Positions 25,303-34,708 of a DNA stretch of 64,000 nt are shown here, in pieces. Under the pieces are notes generated by a model. It had not been told where the DNA came from, ran no database searches, and worked only from the letters and a program-made list of their open reading frames with translations. A program made the translations under genes and the position numbers. Numbering within the stretch: position 1 is the first letter of the stretch; the number at the start of each line of letters is the position of its first letter. The stretch lies in contig NZ_LMDJ01000004.1 of assembly GCF_001425045.1 (NCBI RefSeq), positions 322 through 64,321 on the forward strand, in the 5' to 3' direction. Source of the DNA: Massilia sp. Root351. Lineage in GTDB: Bacteria > Pseudomonadota > Gammaproteobacteria > Burkholderiales > Burkholderiaceae_D.

Positions 25303-26355
25303 ATGGAATACAGTCCTCCGCCACTCTTCAAACAAGGCGCGCCGGCGCGCGTCAAGATGACGCTGTTCGCCTGCATTTCGATTGCTCTGTTGTTGGCCGA
25401 TTCGCGCATGCACGCGCTGACGACAGTGCGGCAGGTGGTCGGCACCGTGCTCTACCCCCTGCAAATGGCGGCGCTCATGCCGCGCGACGCGCTCTACGGC
25501 GTGGGCGACTACTTCTCGTCGCTGTCGTCGCTGGAAAAGCAGGTGCGCGATTTGCGCCAGCAGCAGATCGTGACCGCGCAGGCTTTGCAGCAGGCGCAGC
25601 TCCACAGTACTGAAAACGCCCAGCTGCGCAAGCTGCTGGACGCGCGCAACCACGTGCCCGGCAAATCGATGCTGGCCGAAATCCTGTACGACGCGCGCGA
25701 CAGCGCCAGCCGCAAGGTGGTGCTGGACCGTGGCGCGCAGGCCGGCGTGCAACTGGGCCTGCCGGTGATCGACAACCAGGGCGTGGTGGGGCAGGTGACG
25801 CGGGTGTTCCCGTTCACCTCCGAAGTCACGCTGCTGACGGACAAGGAGCAGGCCATCCCGGTGCAACTGCTGCGCAACGGCTTGCGCAGCGTGGCCTATG
25901 GACGCGGCCAGTCCGGCCAGCTGGACTTGCGCTTCATGGCGCCCAACGCGGACGTGCAGGTGGGCGATATCCTGATCACCTCCGGCATCGACGGCGTGTA
26001 TCCGGCCGGGCTGGCCGTGGCGCGCGTGTCGCAGGTCGAGAGCAACGGCAACGGCGCCTTCGGGCGCGTGGTGTGCCAGCCGCTGGCCGGCATCCAGAAT
26101 CACCGCCAACTGCTGATATTGATGTCGCCGCCGGACCTGCCGCCACGGCCGCCGGAAGAAGAACCGCTCAAGCCGGGCAAGAAGGGCAAGCCGGCCAAGG
26201 ACGCCGTAGCGGCGCCGGCCCCGGCGGTTGCGCCGGCAGCCACCCCGGCGGCGGCACAGGGGGCAACGCCGCCCGCTGCACCGCCAGCAGCGCCGGCGGC
26301 CCGCGCTGCCGCGCCTGCCGCCGCTCCCGCCGAACCGAAGAAAGAAACGCGATGA
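25303..26355 (+). CDS. mreC: Rod shape-determining protein MreC
   Basis: The 350-aa protein has one membrane helix (about 18-38), a periplasmic coiled coil (about 70-110) and the MreC beta domains (about 110-270) with DRGAQAGVQLGLPVIDNQGVVGQV. A Lys/Pro/Ala-rich tail of about 75 residues extends beyond the usual end. It links MreB to the wall synthases. The start at 25303 is set by GGAAG 3 nt upstream of TCATG; a GTG at 25279 lies inside the second hairpin. It overlaps mreD by 4 bp (ATGA). Confidence 0.95.
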   Translation: MEYSPPPLFKQGAPARVKMTLFACISIALLLADSRMHALTTVRQVVGTVLYPLQMAALMPRDALYGVGDYFSSLSSLEKQVRDLRQQQIVTAQALQQAQLHSTENAQLRKLLDARNHVPGKSMLAEILYDARDSASRKVVLDRGAQAGVQLGLPVIDNQGVVGQVTRVFPFTSEVTLLTDKEQAIPVQLLRNGLRSVAYGRGQSGQLDLRFMAPNADVQVGDILITSGIDGVYPAGLAVARVSQVESNGNGAFGRVVCQPLAGIQNHRQLLILMSPPDLPPRPPEEEPLKPGKKGKPAKDAVAAPAPAVAPAATPAAAQGATPPAAPPAAPAARAAAPAAAPAEPKKETR

Positions 26356-26864
26356 ATCGCCCCCATTACATCCTGCTGCCGGTCAGCCCGCTGTTCATCG
26401 CATTCAGCCTGCTGTGCGCTTTCCTGCTCAACCTGCTGCCCTGGGGCCACTTCGTCGGCGCGCCCGACTTTGTGGCGCTGACGCTGGTGTTCTGGGGCAT
26501 CCACCAGCCGCGCAAGGTCGGCATCGGCACCGCCTTCTTCCTCGGCCTGCTGATGGACGTGCACGACGCCACCCTGCTGGGCGAAAACGCGCTGGCCTAC
26601 ACGCTGCTGTCCTACTTCGCCATCATGATGCACCGCCGCGTGCTGTGGTTCCCGATGATGACGCAAGCCATCCACGTGTTCCCGCTGCTGCTGATGGCGC
26701 AGCTGGTGCAGCTGATGGTGCGCTTCTTCGTGTCCGGAAAATTCCCCAGTTTCTGGTACTTCATCGAGAGCGCGGTGGCGGTGGCGCTGTGGCCGGTGAT
26801 CTCCATGCTGCTGCTGGCGCCGCAGCGCCGCGCGGTGGACAAAGACCACACGCGCCCGATCTAG
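26352..26864 (+). CDS. mreD: Rod shape-determining protein MreD
   Basis: The 170-aa inner-membrane protein is almost wholly hydrophobic, with about five to six helices. It carries the family pattern NLLPW near the start and FFLGLLMDVHDATLLGENALAYTLLSY around 60-90. It is part of the elongasome with MreC, PBP2 and RodA. Its start codon overlaps the mreC stop. Confidence 0.95.
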   Translation: MNRPHYILLPVSPLFIAFSLLCAFLLNLLPWGHFVGAPDFVALTLVFWGIHQPRKVGIGTAFFLGLLMDVHDATLLGENALAYTLLSYFAIMMHRRVLWFPMMTQAIHVFPLLLMAQLVQLMVRFFVSGKFPSFWYFIESAVAVALWPVISMLLLAPQRRAVDKDHTRPI

Positions 26865-26883
26865 GGCCTGGATTTACCCTGCA

Positions 26884-29166
26884 ATGACTGAACTCAAGAA
26901 TACCGAACGCGAACTGCACCTGTTCCGCCTGCGCCTGTCGGCGCTCGGCCTGATGGTGTTTGTCTGCTTTGCGTTGCTGCTGGCGCGCTTCGTCTGGCTG
27001 CAAGTGCTGCACCACGACCACTACATGACGCAGGCGGAGGAAAACCGCATCGCCTTCGTGCCGGTGGTGCCCAACCGCGGGCTGATCGTGGACCGCAACG
27101 GCGTGGTCCTGGCCAGCAATTACTCGGCCTACACGCTGGAAATCACGCCGTCCAAGCTGCGCGTGCCGCTCGAGCAGGTGATCGACGAGCTGTCCAAGCT
27201 GGTTTCGGTGGAGGCCAAGGACCGCAAGCGCTTCCGGCGCCTGCTGGAAGAAACCAAGAGCTTCGAGGGCGTGCCGCTGCGCACCCGCCTGACCGACGAG
27301 GAAGTGGCGCGTTTCACGGCGCAACGCTTCCGCTTCCCCGGCGTGGAGATCCAGGCGCGCCTGTTCCGCCAGTATCCGCTGGGCGAGACGGCTTCGCACG
27401 TGCTGGGCTACATCGGCCGCATCAACCAGAACGAAGCCAAGGTGATCGAGGCGGGCGACGACGCGCGCAACTACAAGGGCACCGAGCATATCGGCAAGGA
27501 AGGCCTGGAGAAGAGCTACGAGAAGCAGCTGCACGGCATCACCGGCTACGAGGAAGTGGAAGTGTCGGCCGGCGGACGCGCCGTGCGCACCTTGTCGCGC
27601 ACGCCCGCCACGCCGGGCAACAACCTGATCCTGTCGATCGACATCAAGCTGCAGAAGATCGTCGAGGAAGCCTTCGGCGAATGGCGCGGTGCGCTGGTGG
27701 CCATCGAGCCCGAGACCGGGGACATCCTGGCCTACGTTTCGCGCCCCGGCTACGATCCCAACCTGTTCGTGGACGGCATCGACAGCCAAAGCTGGAACGA
27801 ACTGAATACCTCGCTCGACCGGCCCATGGTGAACCGGCCGCTGTCGGGCACCTATGCACCCGGCTCCACCTTCAAGCCCTTCATGGCGCTGGCCGCGCTG
27901 GAGCTGGGCAAGCGCACGCCGAGCCAGGCCATCGGCGATCCGGGCTACTTCTACCTCGGTGCGCACAAGTTCCGCGACGACGTGGTGGGCGGGCACGGTA
28001 CGGTGGACTTGCGCAAGTCCATCGTGGTCTCCTGCAACACCTATTACTATGTCCTCGGCCGCGACATGGGCATCGACATGATCCACGACTTCATGAAACC
28101 GTTCGGCTTCGGCCAGCCGACCGGCATCGACCTGGAGAATGAAAAGACCGGCATCCTGCCGTCGCAGGCGTGGAAGCGCAACCGCTTCAAGAAAAATCCG
28201 CAGGCCGGCAAGTGGGTGGGCGGCGACACCATCTCCATCGCCAACGGTTCCGGCTACAACTCGTACACCCCGCTGCAGATCGCGCAGGCGGTGTCCATCC
28301 TGGCCAACAACGGCGTGGTGATGAAGCCGCACCTGGTGAAAATCGTGGAAGACGGCGCCACCCGCGCGCGCACGCTGACGGTACCCAAGGAGAGCTACCG
28401 CATCCCGCTCAAGCAGGAAAACATCGACCTGATCAAGGACGCCATGGTGGGCGTGACCAGCGAACCGGGCGGCACGGCTTACCGCGCCTTCACCAACGCC
28501 GGCTACACCGTGGGCGGCAAGACCGGCACCGCGCAGGTGGTGGCGATCAAGGCCAACGAGAAGTACAACGCGGCCACGCTGAACGAGCGCCTGCGCGACA
28601 ACGCGCTGTTTACCGCCTTTGCGCCGGCCGACAAGCCGCGCATCGCGCTGGCCATGGTGGTGGAGAACGCGGGCTTCGGCGGTGCGGCCGCCGCGCCCAT
28701 CGCGCGCAAGGTGCTCGACTACTACCTGCTGGGCAAGCTGCCGGCGAAGGACACCACCAAGGTGCCGAAGGAGGATGCGGAAGCCTTCGAACAGGTACTC
28801 GATCCGGTGGACGAGGAAGCCGCCGCCGAGATCAACGAGCAGCGCCGCGCCGCTGCCGCTCCCGCTCCCGGTGTCGCTGCGCCCGCGGCCCCCGCAGTCC
28901 CAGCGGCGGGTGTGGCTGGGACGGCGGGCAAGCCGGCCGCGGCACCCAAACCGCAGCCGGCGCAAAACCCGCCGCTGATCCAGACGCCGCCGCAGCAGCC
29001 ACCGGCGGCGCCGCGCAAGCACGCCACCGTGGTGCCGCCGGCCGTCAAGCCTGCCGTGCAGCCGAACGCGCAGCCGCATGCGCAAGTGCCTGCGCAGCAG
29101 CCGGCCGCAGCGCCGCCGGCCGTCGTGCCGCCTGCGCCGCCCGCGCAGCCGCGCAAGAAAGAATAA
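26884..29166 (+). CDS. mrdA: Peptidoglycan transpeptidase PBP2
   Basis: The 760-aa class B penicillin-binding protein has a membrane anchor (about 17-42), the dimerisation/pedestal region with NRIAFVPVVPNRG, and the transpeptidase motifs S328-T-F-K331, S383-C-N385 and K546-T-G-T549. It cross-links new wall during elongation. The catalytic part ends near residue 640; the last 110 residues or so are Ala/Pro/Gln-rich low complexity, making it longer than the usual 630-aa protein. rodA begins 9 bp downstream. Confidence 0.96.
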   Translation: MTELKNTERELHLFRLRLSALGLMVFVCFALLLARFVWLQVLHHDHYMTQAEENRIAFVPVVPNRGLIVDRNGVVLASNYSAYTLEITPSKLRVPLEQVIDELSKLVSVEAKDRKRFRRLLEETKSFEGVPLRTRLTDEEVARFTAQRFRFPGVEIQARLFRQYPLGETASHVLGYIGRINQNEAKVIEAGDDARNYKGTEHIGKEGLEKSYEKQLHGITGYEEVEVSAGGRAVRTLSRTPATPGNNLILSIDIKLQKIVEEAFGEWRGALVAIEPETGDILAYVSRPGYDPNLFVDGIDSQSWNELNTSLDRPMVNRPLSGTYAPGSTFKPFMALAALELGKRTPSQAIGDPGYFYLGAHKFRDDVVGGHGTVDLRKSIVVSCNTYYYVLGRDMGIDMIHDFMKPFGFGQPTGIDLENEKTGILPSQAWKRNRFKKNPQAGKWVGGDTISIANGSGYNSYTPLQIAQAVSILANNGVVMKPHLVKIVEDGATRARTLTVPKESYRIPLKQENIDLIKDAMVGVTSEPGGTAYRAFTNAGYTVGGKTGTAQVVAIKANEKYNAATLNERLRDNALFTAFAPADKPRIALAMVVENAGFGGAAAAPIARKVLDYYLLGKLPAKDTTKVPKEDAEAFEQVLDPVDEEAAAEINEQRRAAAAPAPGVAAPAAPAVPAAGVAGTAGKPAAAPKPQPAQNPPLIQTPPQQPPAAPRKHATVVPPAVKPAVQPNAQPHAQVPAQQPAAAPPAVVPPAPPAQPRKKE

Positions 29167-29175
29167 GGAACGCCT

Positions 29176-30291
29176 ATGCGTATTAACGAAAGGCGTTCGC
29201 TGTGGCGCCGCATGAAACCCTACCTGGCCGTGTTCGACGGTCCGCTGCTGCTGATCATTACCTTGCTGCTGGCCACCAGCCTGGTCACCCTGGTATCGGC
29301 CAGCATCGGCATTCCGGGCAAGATGGAAGACCAGGTGCGCAATATCTGCATGTCCTTCCTGATGATGTGGATGGTGGCCAACGTGTCGCCGCAGATGATG
29401 ATGCGCATCGCGCTGCCGGCCTACGTGATCACGGTGGCGCTGCTGCTGGCGGTGGCGCTGTTCGGCACCATCAAGCTCGGTGCGCGGCGCTGGCTGCACA
29501 TCGGCGTGGTCGATATCCAGCCGTCCGAATTCGCCAAGATCGCCGTGCCGCTGATGCTGGCCTGGTTCTTCCAGCAGCGCCAGGGCACGCTGCGCTGGCA
29601 CTCGTACGCCATCGCGGCGGTGCTGCTGGTGATACCGGTGTTCCTGATCGCGCGCCAGCCCGACCTGGGCACCTCGCTGCTGGTGGTGATGGCCGGTTTC
29701 TGCGTGATCTTCCTGGCCGGCCTGTCCTGGAAGGCGTTGCTGGCGCTGGCACTGGCCGCCGGCGCCAGCTTGCCGGTGGCCTGGTCCATGATGCACGACT
29801 ATCAGCGCGAGCGCATCATGACGCTGATCGACCCCACCACGGACCCGCTGGGCAAGGGTTTCCACATCATCCAGTCCACCATCGCCATCGGTTCCGGCGG
29901 CTTGACGGGCAAGGGCTGGAAAGAGGGCACCCAGGCCCACCTGGAGTTCATCCCCGAGCGCACCACCGACTTCATTTTCTCGGTCTATTCCGAAGAATTT
30001 GGCCTGGTGGGCAATATGTTCCTGATGCTGCTGTATCTGTTGCTGATCGGGCGAGGCCTGATGATCGCAGGGAACGCGCCCAACTTCTTCACACGCCTGC
30101 TGGCGGGAGCGGTCACCATGATTTTCTTCACCTACGCATTCGTCAACATGGGCATGGTCAGCGGCATCCTGCCGGTGGTCGGCGTGCCGCTGCCTTTCAT
30201 GAGTTACGGCGGCACCGCGCTGCTGACGCTGGGCCTCGCATCGGGCATCCTGATGAGCATCCAGCGCCACCGCAAGCTGGTGCAGACATGA
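29176..30291 (+). CDS. rodA: Peptidoglycan glycosyltransferase RodA
   Basis: The 371-aa SEDS protein has about ten membrane helices and the hallmark motifs KLGARRWL, IQPSEFAKI, ARQPDLGTSLLV, the periplasmic GKGWKEGTQAHLEFIPERTTDFIF and the final VGVPLPFMSYGGTALL. It polymerises glycan strands with PBP2. Its stop overlaps the rlpA start by 4 bp. Confidence 0.97.
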   Translation: MRINERRSLWRRMKPYLAVFDGPLLLIITLLLATSLVTLVSASIGIPGKMEDQVRNICMSFLMMWMVANVSPQMMMRIALPAYVITVALLLAVALFGTIKLGARRWLHIGVVDIQPSEFAKIAVPLMLAWFFQQRQGTLRWHSYAIAAVLLVIPVFLIARQPDLGTSLLVVMAGFCVIFLAGLSWKALLALALAAGASLPVAWSMMHDYQRERIMTLIDPTTDPLGKGFHIIQSTIAIGSGGLTGKGWKEGTQAHLEFIPERTTDFIFSVYSEEFGLVGNMFLMLLYLLLIGRGLMIAGNAPNFFTRLLAGAVTMIFFTYAFVNMGMVSGILPVVGVPLPFMSYGGTALLTLGLASGILMSIQRHRKLVQT

Positions 30292-31532
30292 TGCGCCGCC
30301 TGAACCCGGGCCTGGCTCGCAACGTCGGCCCGTGCGCCGTGCTGGCCGCGCTGCTGGCGCTGGCCGGCTGCGGCAGCGCGCCGCAGCAGCCGGCTCCCGC
30401 CGCCCGTCCGCCCGCCGCCAAGGCGCCGCCCAAGCCGCAGGAAGCGGGCGTGCCGGTGCTGCCGCCGGCGAATTCCGGCCGTGGCGGCTACTACCAGGAC
30501 GACGGTCCGGGCGAAAACCCGCCGTCGAACCTGATGGCGACGCCGGACGCGGAAGTGCGCAACGAGCCGCCCAATCCGCGCAACAGCAAGCCCTATGTCG
30601 TGTTCGGCAAGACCTACACGCCCATCACGGACCTGAACAAGCCTTTCGTTCAGCGCGGCCTGGGCACCTGGTACGGCAAGAAATTCCATGGCCAGCGCAC
30701 CTCGTCCGGCGAGATTTACGACATGTACAAGATGTCGGCGGCCCATCCGACGCTGCCGATTCCATCCTACGCCAAGGTGACCAACCTGGACAACGGCAAC
30801 CAGGTGGTGGTGCGTGTGAACGACCGTGGACCGTTTCATTCGACGCGCGTGATCGATGTGTCCTACACGGCCGCGCTGAAGTTGGGCTTGCTGGGCAAGG
30901 GCAGCCACCAGCTGGAAGTGGAGCGCATACTGCCGGCGGAAGTGGAGCGCATCAATTCGGCGCGCGGTAAGGACAGTGGCAAGGACAAGGCCGCCGTAGT
31001 GGCCGCGCCGGCGCAGATGCCGCCGCCCAAGCCGCGCGCGCCGGTGGAGACGGCCGCGATACTGTATCCGGCGCCGCCGTCCGGCGTTGCGGCGGCCCCG
31101 GCCGCCGGCGCATCGGCTGCTGGCGCGGTAGCGGCCGATGCCGCTTCGGCCTTGCAGCCCCTGCAGGCGATGCCGCGCGCGGCGCCGTTGATACTGACGC
31201 CGGTGAGCGGCGCCGAAGCCGGCGTGTCCGCAGCGGCGTTGACGCTGCCGGCCGGCGGCGGCGCGCCGGCCGCCGCAACGCCCGCCGCCGCCGTCCCCGC
31301 TGCGGCCGGCGGCTTCTATCTTCAACTGGGTGCGTATGGCCGCAAGGAGAACGCCGAAGCGGTGCGCGCCAAGCTGGCCATGGACGGCGCCTTGAATGGC
31401 CTGGAGATCGTGCCGTCCGGTGAAGTGCACCGCCTGTACGCTGGGCCGTATGCCAGCCGCCAGGACGCCGCGCAGGCCATCCCCGGCCTGCCGTCCTCGA
31501 TGGGGCTGAAGCCCCTGATTATCCAGCGCTAG
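30288..31532 (+). CDS. rlpA: Septal ring lytic transglycosylase RlpA family lipoprotein
   Basis: The 414-aa protein is a predicted lipoprotein (lipobox LALAGC, Cys28) with a Pro-rich linker, a double-psi beta-barrel domain (about 120-210: GLGTWYGKKFHGQRTSSGE, VRVNDRGPFHSTRVIDVSY) and a C-terminal SPOR domain (about 340-414: GGFYLQLGAYGRKENAEAV) joined by a long Ala/Pro linker. RlpA cuts naked glycan strands in some bacteria. Two adjacent ATG codons (30288, 30291) are possible starts. It ends the elongasome operon. Confidence 0.94.
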   Translation: MMRRLNPGLARNVGPCAVLAALLALAGCGSAPQQPAPAARPPAAKAPPKPQEAGVPVLPPANSGRGGYYQDDGPGENPPSNLMATPDAEVRNEPPNPRNSKPYVVFGKTYTPITDLNKPFVQRGLGTWYGKKFHGQRTSSGEIYDMYKMSAAHPTLPIPSYAKVTNLDNGNQVVVRVNDRGPFHSTRVIDVSYTAALKLGLLGKGSHQLEVERILPAEVERINSARGKDSGKDKAAVVAAPAQMPPPKPRAPVETAAILYPAPPSGVAAAPAAGASAAGAVAADAASALQPLQAMPRAAPLILTPVSGAEAGVSAAALTLPAGGGAPAAATPAAAVPAAAGGFYLQLGAYGRKENAEAVRAKLAMDGALNGLEIVPSGEVHRLYAGPYASRQDAAQAIPGLPSSMGLKPLIIQR

Positions 31533-31538
31533 CCGAAG

Positions 31539-32225
31539 TTACTTGCAGCTGCGGCCTTCCTGGTTCGGAAAGGCTTTCAGCTTCTCGTCCAGCTGCGCCT
31601 TGACGTCGGCGCCGATGTCGCGGAACTGGAAGGCCAGCAGCTTGCTGCCGCCCATGCGCGGCGCCACGCGGGCGCTGTGCACCCCTTGCTTTTGCAGCAT
31701 GGCCAGCTGGCTTTGCGCCGCCGCTTCCGTCTTGAACACGCCCAGCGAAACGGCCCAGCGCATGGCCGAGCTGTCGGACATGACGAAGTAGTTGGTGATC
31801 CCCAGCGCGCGCAGCTCGGCGGTTTTCCTGTCGGCCGCTTCCTTGCTGCCTTGCGAAGGGATGTGCACGATGTAGCTGGAGATCTCGGTGCCCGGCATGT
31901 TGCGGCGGGCCTGGCGGTCGCCCAGCTCCAGCGGCGCCACGGCCGCCTCGAAGCGGCGCGCATCGGCCAGCGCGAAGTTGCCCACCTCGTAGCAAGCCAC
32001 CGCTTCGGCATTCTTTTGCGGCGGCGCCGCGGCGGCCGTCACCGGTGCGGCCACGGCGGCGGTTGCCCTGGCCGCCGGGATCACCACCAGCTTGTCCGCG
32101 TTCTGCTGGTTCTTCAGGCGCGCCGGTTCGCGCTCGTTGCCGCTGAAGTGGCCGAGATAGCCCTGCCCGTAGGCGTACAGCACGCCGTTCACAGCAAGTA
32201 GCAACCAGAAGATAAGTTTCAGCAC
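31539..32225 (-). CDS. SPOR domain-containing membrane protein
   Basis: The 228-aa protein has an N-terminal membrane anchor (MLKLIFWLLLAVNGVLYAYG) and an Ala-rich linker. A SPOR-like domain (about 115-190) contains SSYIVHIPSQGSKEAADRKTAELRALGI and WAVSLGVFKTEAAAQSQLAMLQKQG. SPOR domains bind glycan strands lacking stem peptides. It follows coaX by 18 bp on the minus strand and ends 6 bp from the rlpA stop. Its specific role is unknown. Confidence 0.85.
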   Translation of the reverse strand: MLKLIFWLLLAVNGVLYAYGQGYLGHFSGNEREPARLKNQQNADKLVVIPAARATAAVAAPVTAAAAPPQKNAEAVACYEVGNFALADARRFEAAVAPLELGDRQARRNMPGTEISSYIVHIPSQGSKEAADRKTAELRALGITNYFVMSDSSAMRWAVSLGVFKTEAAAQSQLAMLQKQGVHSARVAPRMGGSKLLAFQFRDIGADVKAQLDEKLKAFPNQEGRSCK

Positions 32226-32243
32226 GGGCGTTCCTGCACGAGA

Positions 32244-33128
32244 TTAAGGCCGGGCGCTGCCGGCGGCAGCCTGCAATCCGATCAGCACGATGTTGTCCAC
32301 CAGGCGGTGCGGGATTTGCGCCGGCAACGCGGGCGCGATGTAGGCCGCCGCGCCGCCCGAAATCAGGCAGGCTTCGGCCTGGTGCAGCGCGCACGCATGT
32401 TCGATGGCGCCCGCCTGCGCGGCCAGCAGCCCGCTCAGGATGGCGTCGTCGGTGTTGTCGGCGAATCCAGAGGGCAGCTTACCGCCTTGCGCTATCTGCG
32501 GCAACTGCGCCGTGTTGCGCGCCAGCGAAGTGGCCATCAGGCCGAGGCCGGGCAAGATCATCCCGCCCAGGAAAATGCCGTCGGCCGTGACCGCGTCGAT
32601 GGTGGTGGCGGTGCCGCAGTTGGCCACGATGACGGCCTGGCCGGGCGCCAGCGCATGCGCGCCGATGGCGGCGGCAAAGCGGTCGCAACCCAGCTGGGCA
32701 GGATTGCGGTAGCCGTTCTTCACGCCCGCGCGCTCGGCCACGGAGGCGAACCATTCGATGGCATCGGGTGTGCTCAGCAGGGCGCCGGCGGGCGGCTGCG
32801 CTGCGCCGGCAAGGCCGGGTGCAGCCGCGGCGCCGGATAAGGCGGACGGCGCTGCGTCAGGCGCGGAAACGGCATCGGCGCCGGTGGTGAGCATGTGCGT
32901 CAGGCGGTCGCGCAGCGCGGCGCCGGCGACGTTGGCGGCCAGCACACCGGTGGCCGGCGCATGGCCGGCCGCCACCAGGGCGGCGTGGGCGGCGAGCCAG
33001 GCGGCGGGCAGCTGGGCGGCGTCGGCGTGCATCACGGCGCCGTAGTCCAGCCAGGTGCCGGGGGCGGCGTCCGGCTCGGCCAGCGCCCACTTGATGCGGG
33101 TATTGCCCGCGTCGATCAGCAGTATCAT
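32244..33128 (-). CDS. coaX: Type III pantothenate kinase
   Basis: The 294-aa protein starts ILLIDAGNTRIKWALAEP, an ASKHA-type phosphate loop, and contains LGCDRFAAAIGAHAL and VANCGTATTIDAVTADGIFLGGMILPGL. CoaX phosphorylates pantothenate, the first step in coenzyme A synthesis. An Ala/Pro-rich insertion near residues 105-130 (SGAAAAPGLAGAAQPPAG) is atypical. The start at 33128 overlaps the birA stop (ATGA), the common birA-coaX pairing in betaproteobacteria. Confidence 0.93.
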   Translation of the reverse strand: MILLIDAGNTRIKWALAEPDAAPGTWLDYGAVMHADAAQLPAAWLAAHAALVAAGHAPATGVLAANVAGAALRDRLTHMLTTGADAVSAPDAAPSALSGAAAAPGLAGAAQPPAGALLSTPDAIEWFASVAERAGVKNGYRNPAQLGCDRFAAAIGAHALAPGQAVIVANCGTATTIDAVTADGIFLGGMILPGLGLMATSLARNTAQLPQIAQGGKLPSGFADNTDDAILSGLLAAQAGAIEHACALHQAEACLISGGAAAYIAPALPAQIPHRLVDNIVLIGLQAAAGSARP

Positions 33129-33910
33129 GGCGCCAGCCTCAGCGACACGTCGCCCGACAGCACGGCCACGCGGCCTTGCGCGGTGTCCAGCAGCAGGCGC
33201 CCGGAGCCGTCCACGCCGGCGCTCAGGCCCTCGTGCAGCGTATCGCCGTGGTCGAGGATGCGCACGCCCTGGCCGCGCCACGCCTGCAGCCGGTTCCAGC
33301 GCTCGGTGAAGGCCGGGAAGCCGGTGTCGTCGAACTCGGCCAGCACCGAGGCCAGGCGGTTCAGCAGTGCGGCCATCAGTTCATTGCGGTCCATCTGCGC
33401 CAGCCAGGGCGCCGAGGCCACCTCGCGCCCGATGTCCGCTTCCAGCTGGTCCGGCATCAGCAGGTTGATGCCGGCGCCGATCACGGCCCAGACAGCGCCG
33501 TCCTGCGCGGCCTGCGTTTCAACCAGGATGCCGGCCAGCTTGGCGCCATCCTTGAGCAGGTCGTTCGGCCACTTCAGCTGCACCGGCACGCCCAGCACAT
33601 TCATGGCCTCGGCCAGCGCCACACCCACCGCCAGCGGCAGGCCGACCAGGTTGTGCAGCGGACCCTTGAAGCGCCAGGCCAGCGAGAAGGTGAGCGTGGA
33701 ACCAGGCTGCGACAGCCATGGGCGTCCGGCGCGGCCACGGCCGGCGGTCTGGCGTTCGGCGATCAGCAGCACCGGGCCGCTCAAGGCGTTGACGCGCTGC
33801 AGCAGGTCGAGATTGGTGGAGCCGGTTTCGGCCACCACTTCGAGCGCCACGTGGCTGGCGCACTCGGCGCAGTGGCGCGCAATCGCGGCGGGAGTAAGTT
33901 GCATGCTCAT
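33125..33910 (-). CDS. birA: Biotin--[acetyl-CoA-carboxylase] ligase
   Basis: The 261-aa enzyme carries the biotinyl-AMP loop AERQTAGRGRAGRPW near 52-66, the LKWPNDLL motif near 114-121 and AKLAGILVE. It has no N-terminal winged-helix domain, so it should charge biotin proteins but not repress transcription itself. It overlaps the SDR gene upstream and coaX downstream by 4 bp each, which implies translational coupling. Confidence 0.94.
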   Translation of the reverse strand: MSMQLTPAAIARHCAECASHVALEVVAETGSTNLDLLQRVNALSGPVLLIAERQTAGRGRAGRPWLSQPGSTLTFSLAWRFKGPLHNLVGLPLAVGVALAEAMNVLGVPVQLKWPNDLLKDGAKLAGILVETQAAQDGAVWAVIGAGINLLMPDQLEADIGREVASAPWLAQMDRNELMAALLNRLASVLAEFDDTGFPAFTERWNRLQAWRGQGVRILDHGDTLHEGLSAGVDGSGRLLLDTAQGRVAVLSGDVSLRLAP

Positions 33911-34695
33911 GGTGTTTTGCTGTCAGGTGCGCCCAGGCGGGCCTTGCGCGGCGCGCCGGCGAACGCCAGGTCGTAGAGCGCGTTGGGCAACAGGCGCAGC
34001 AGCTTGGCCACCACGCCCATTTGCCAGGGGATGACGGTGTAACTGTTGCCGCTCTCGATGGCGCGCATCGCCGCCGCCGCGAACTTTTCCGGCGCCATCA
34101 GGAAGGGCATGGGATAGGCGTTACGCTGCGTCATCGGCGTGTCGATATAGCCGGGCGAGATGGTCACCACGCCGATGCCGTGCGGCTGCATCTCCAGCCG
34201 CAGCGATTCGCAGTAGCTGATCACGGCCGCTTTCGAGGCGCTGTAGGCGGCCGCGCCGGGCAGGCCGCGTATGCCGGCCACGCTGCCGATACCCACCAGC
34301 CGCGCGGGCGTCTTCTGCTGCTTCATGGCGGCGATAAAGGGTGCAAACGTGGCCACCGTGGCGTTCAGGTTGGTGGCGACGATGGCCTCGAACACCGGCA
34401 TGTCTTCCGCGTATTCGGTCAGGGTGCCGTGCGAGATGCCGGCGTTGGCAATCACGATGTCGGCGCCGCCGGTGTGTTCGATGAAGTCCATGGCGGCCGC
34501 GCGGATGGCGGCATGGTCGCGCACGTCCACCGCGTAGGCGCGGTGCTTTTCAGGGAAGGGCAGGGTGGCGATCAGCGCTTGCAGCGATTCCCCGCGCCGG
34601 GCCAGCAGGCCGAGGGTGGCGCCGTGCTGCGCATAGCGCAGCGCCAGGGCCGCGCCTATGCCGCTGGACGCGCCCGTGATGAATACGCGTTTCAA
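33907..34695 (-). CDS. SDR family oxidoreductase
   Basis: The 262-aa short-chain dehydrogenase has the NAD(P) loop ITGASSGIGAAL (6-17), the NAGISHG segment, and the catalytic Ser...Tyr-x-x-x-Lys in GSVAGIRGLPGAAAYSASKAAV. The basic residue Arg after the first strand (ARRGES) suggests NADPH. The C-terminal region has a hydrophobic stretch (VVAKLLRLLPNALYDLAFAG) like lipid-active family members. The substrate is not assigned. Confidence 0.9.
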   Translation of the reverse strand: MKRVFITGASSGIGAALALRYAQHGATLGLLARRGESLQALIATLPFPEKHRAYAVDVRDHAAIRAAAMDFIEHTGGADIVIANAGISHGTLTEYAEDMPVFEAIVATNLNATVATFAPFIAAMKQQKTPARLVGIGSVAGIRGLPGAAAYSASKAAVISYCESLRLEMQPHGIGVVTISPGYIDTPMTQRNAYPMPFLMAPEKFAAAAMRAIESGNSYTVIPWQMGVVAKLLRLLPNALYDLAFAGAPRKARLGAPDSKTP

Positions 34696-34708
34696 CGGCC
34701 GCCCATGC

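Noticed and set aside
26761..30270. A very long open frame antisense to mreD, mrdA and rodA
   Set aside because: Its Arg/His/Gln-rich composition is the usual result of reading GC-rich coding DNA backwards. It has no domain, start signal or family match, and the sense genes are certain. The same applies to long antisense frames opposite argS/dsbA (34658-37933), metH (49653-53420) and topB (60339-62900).
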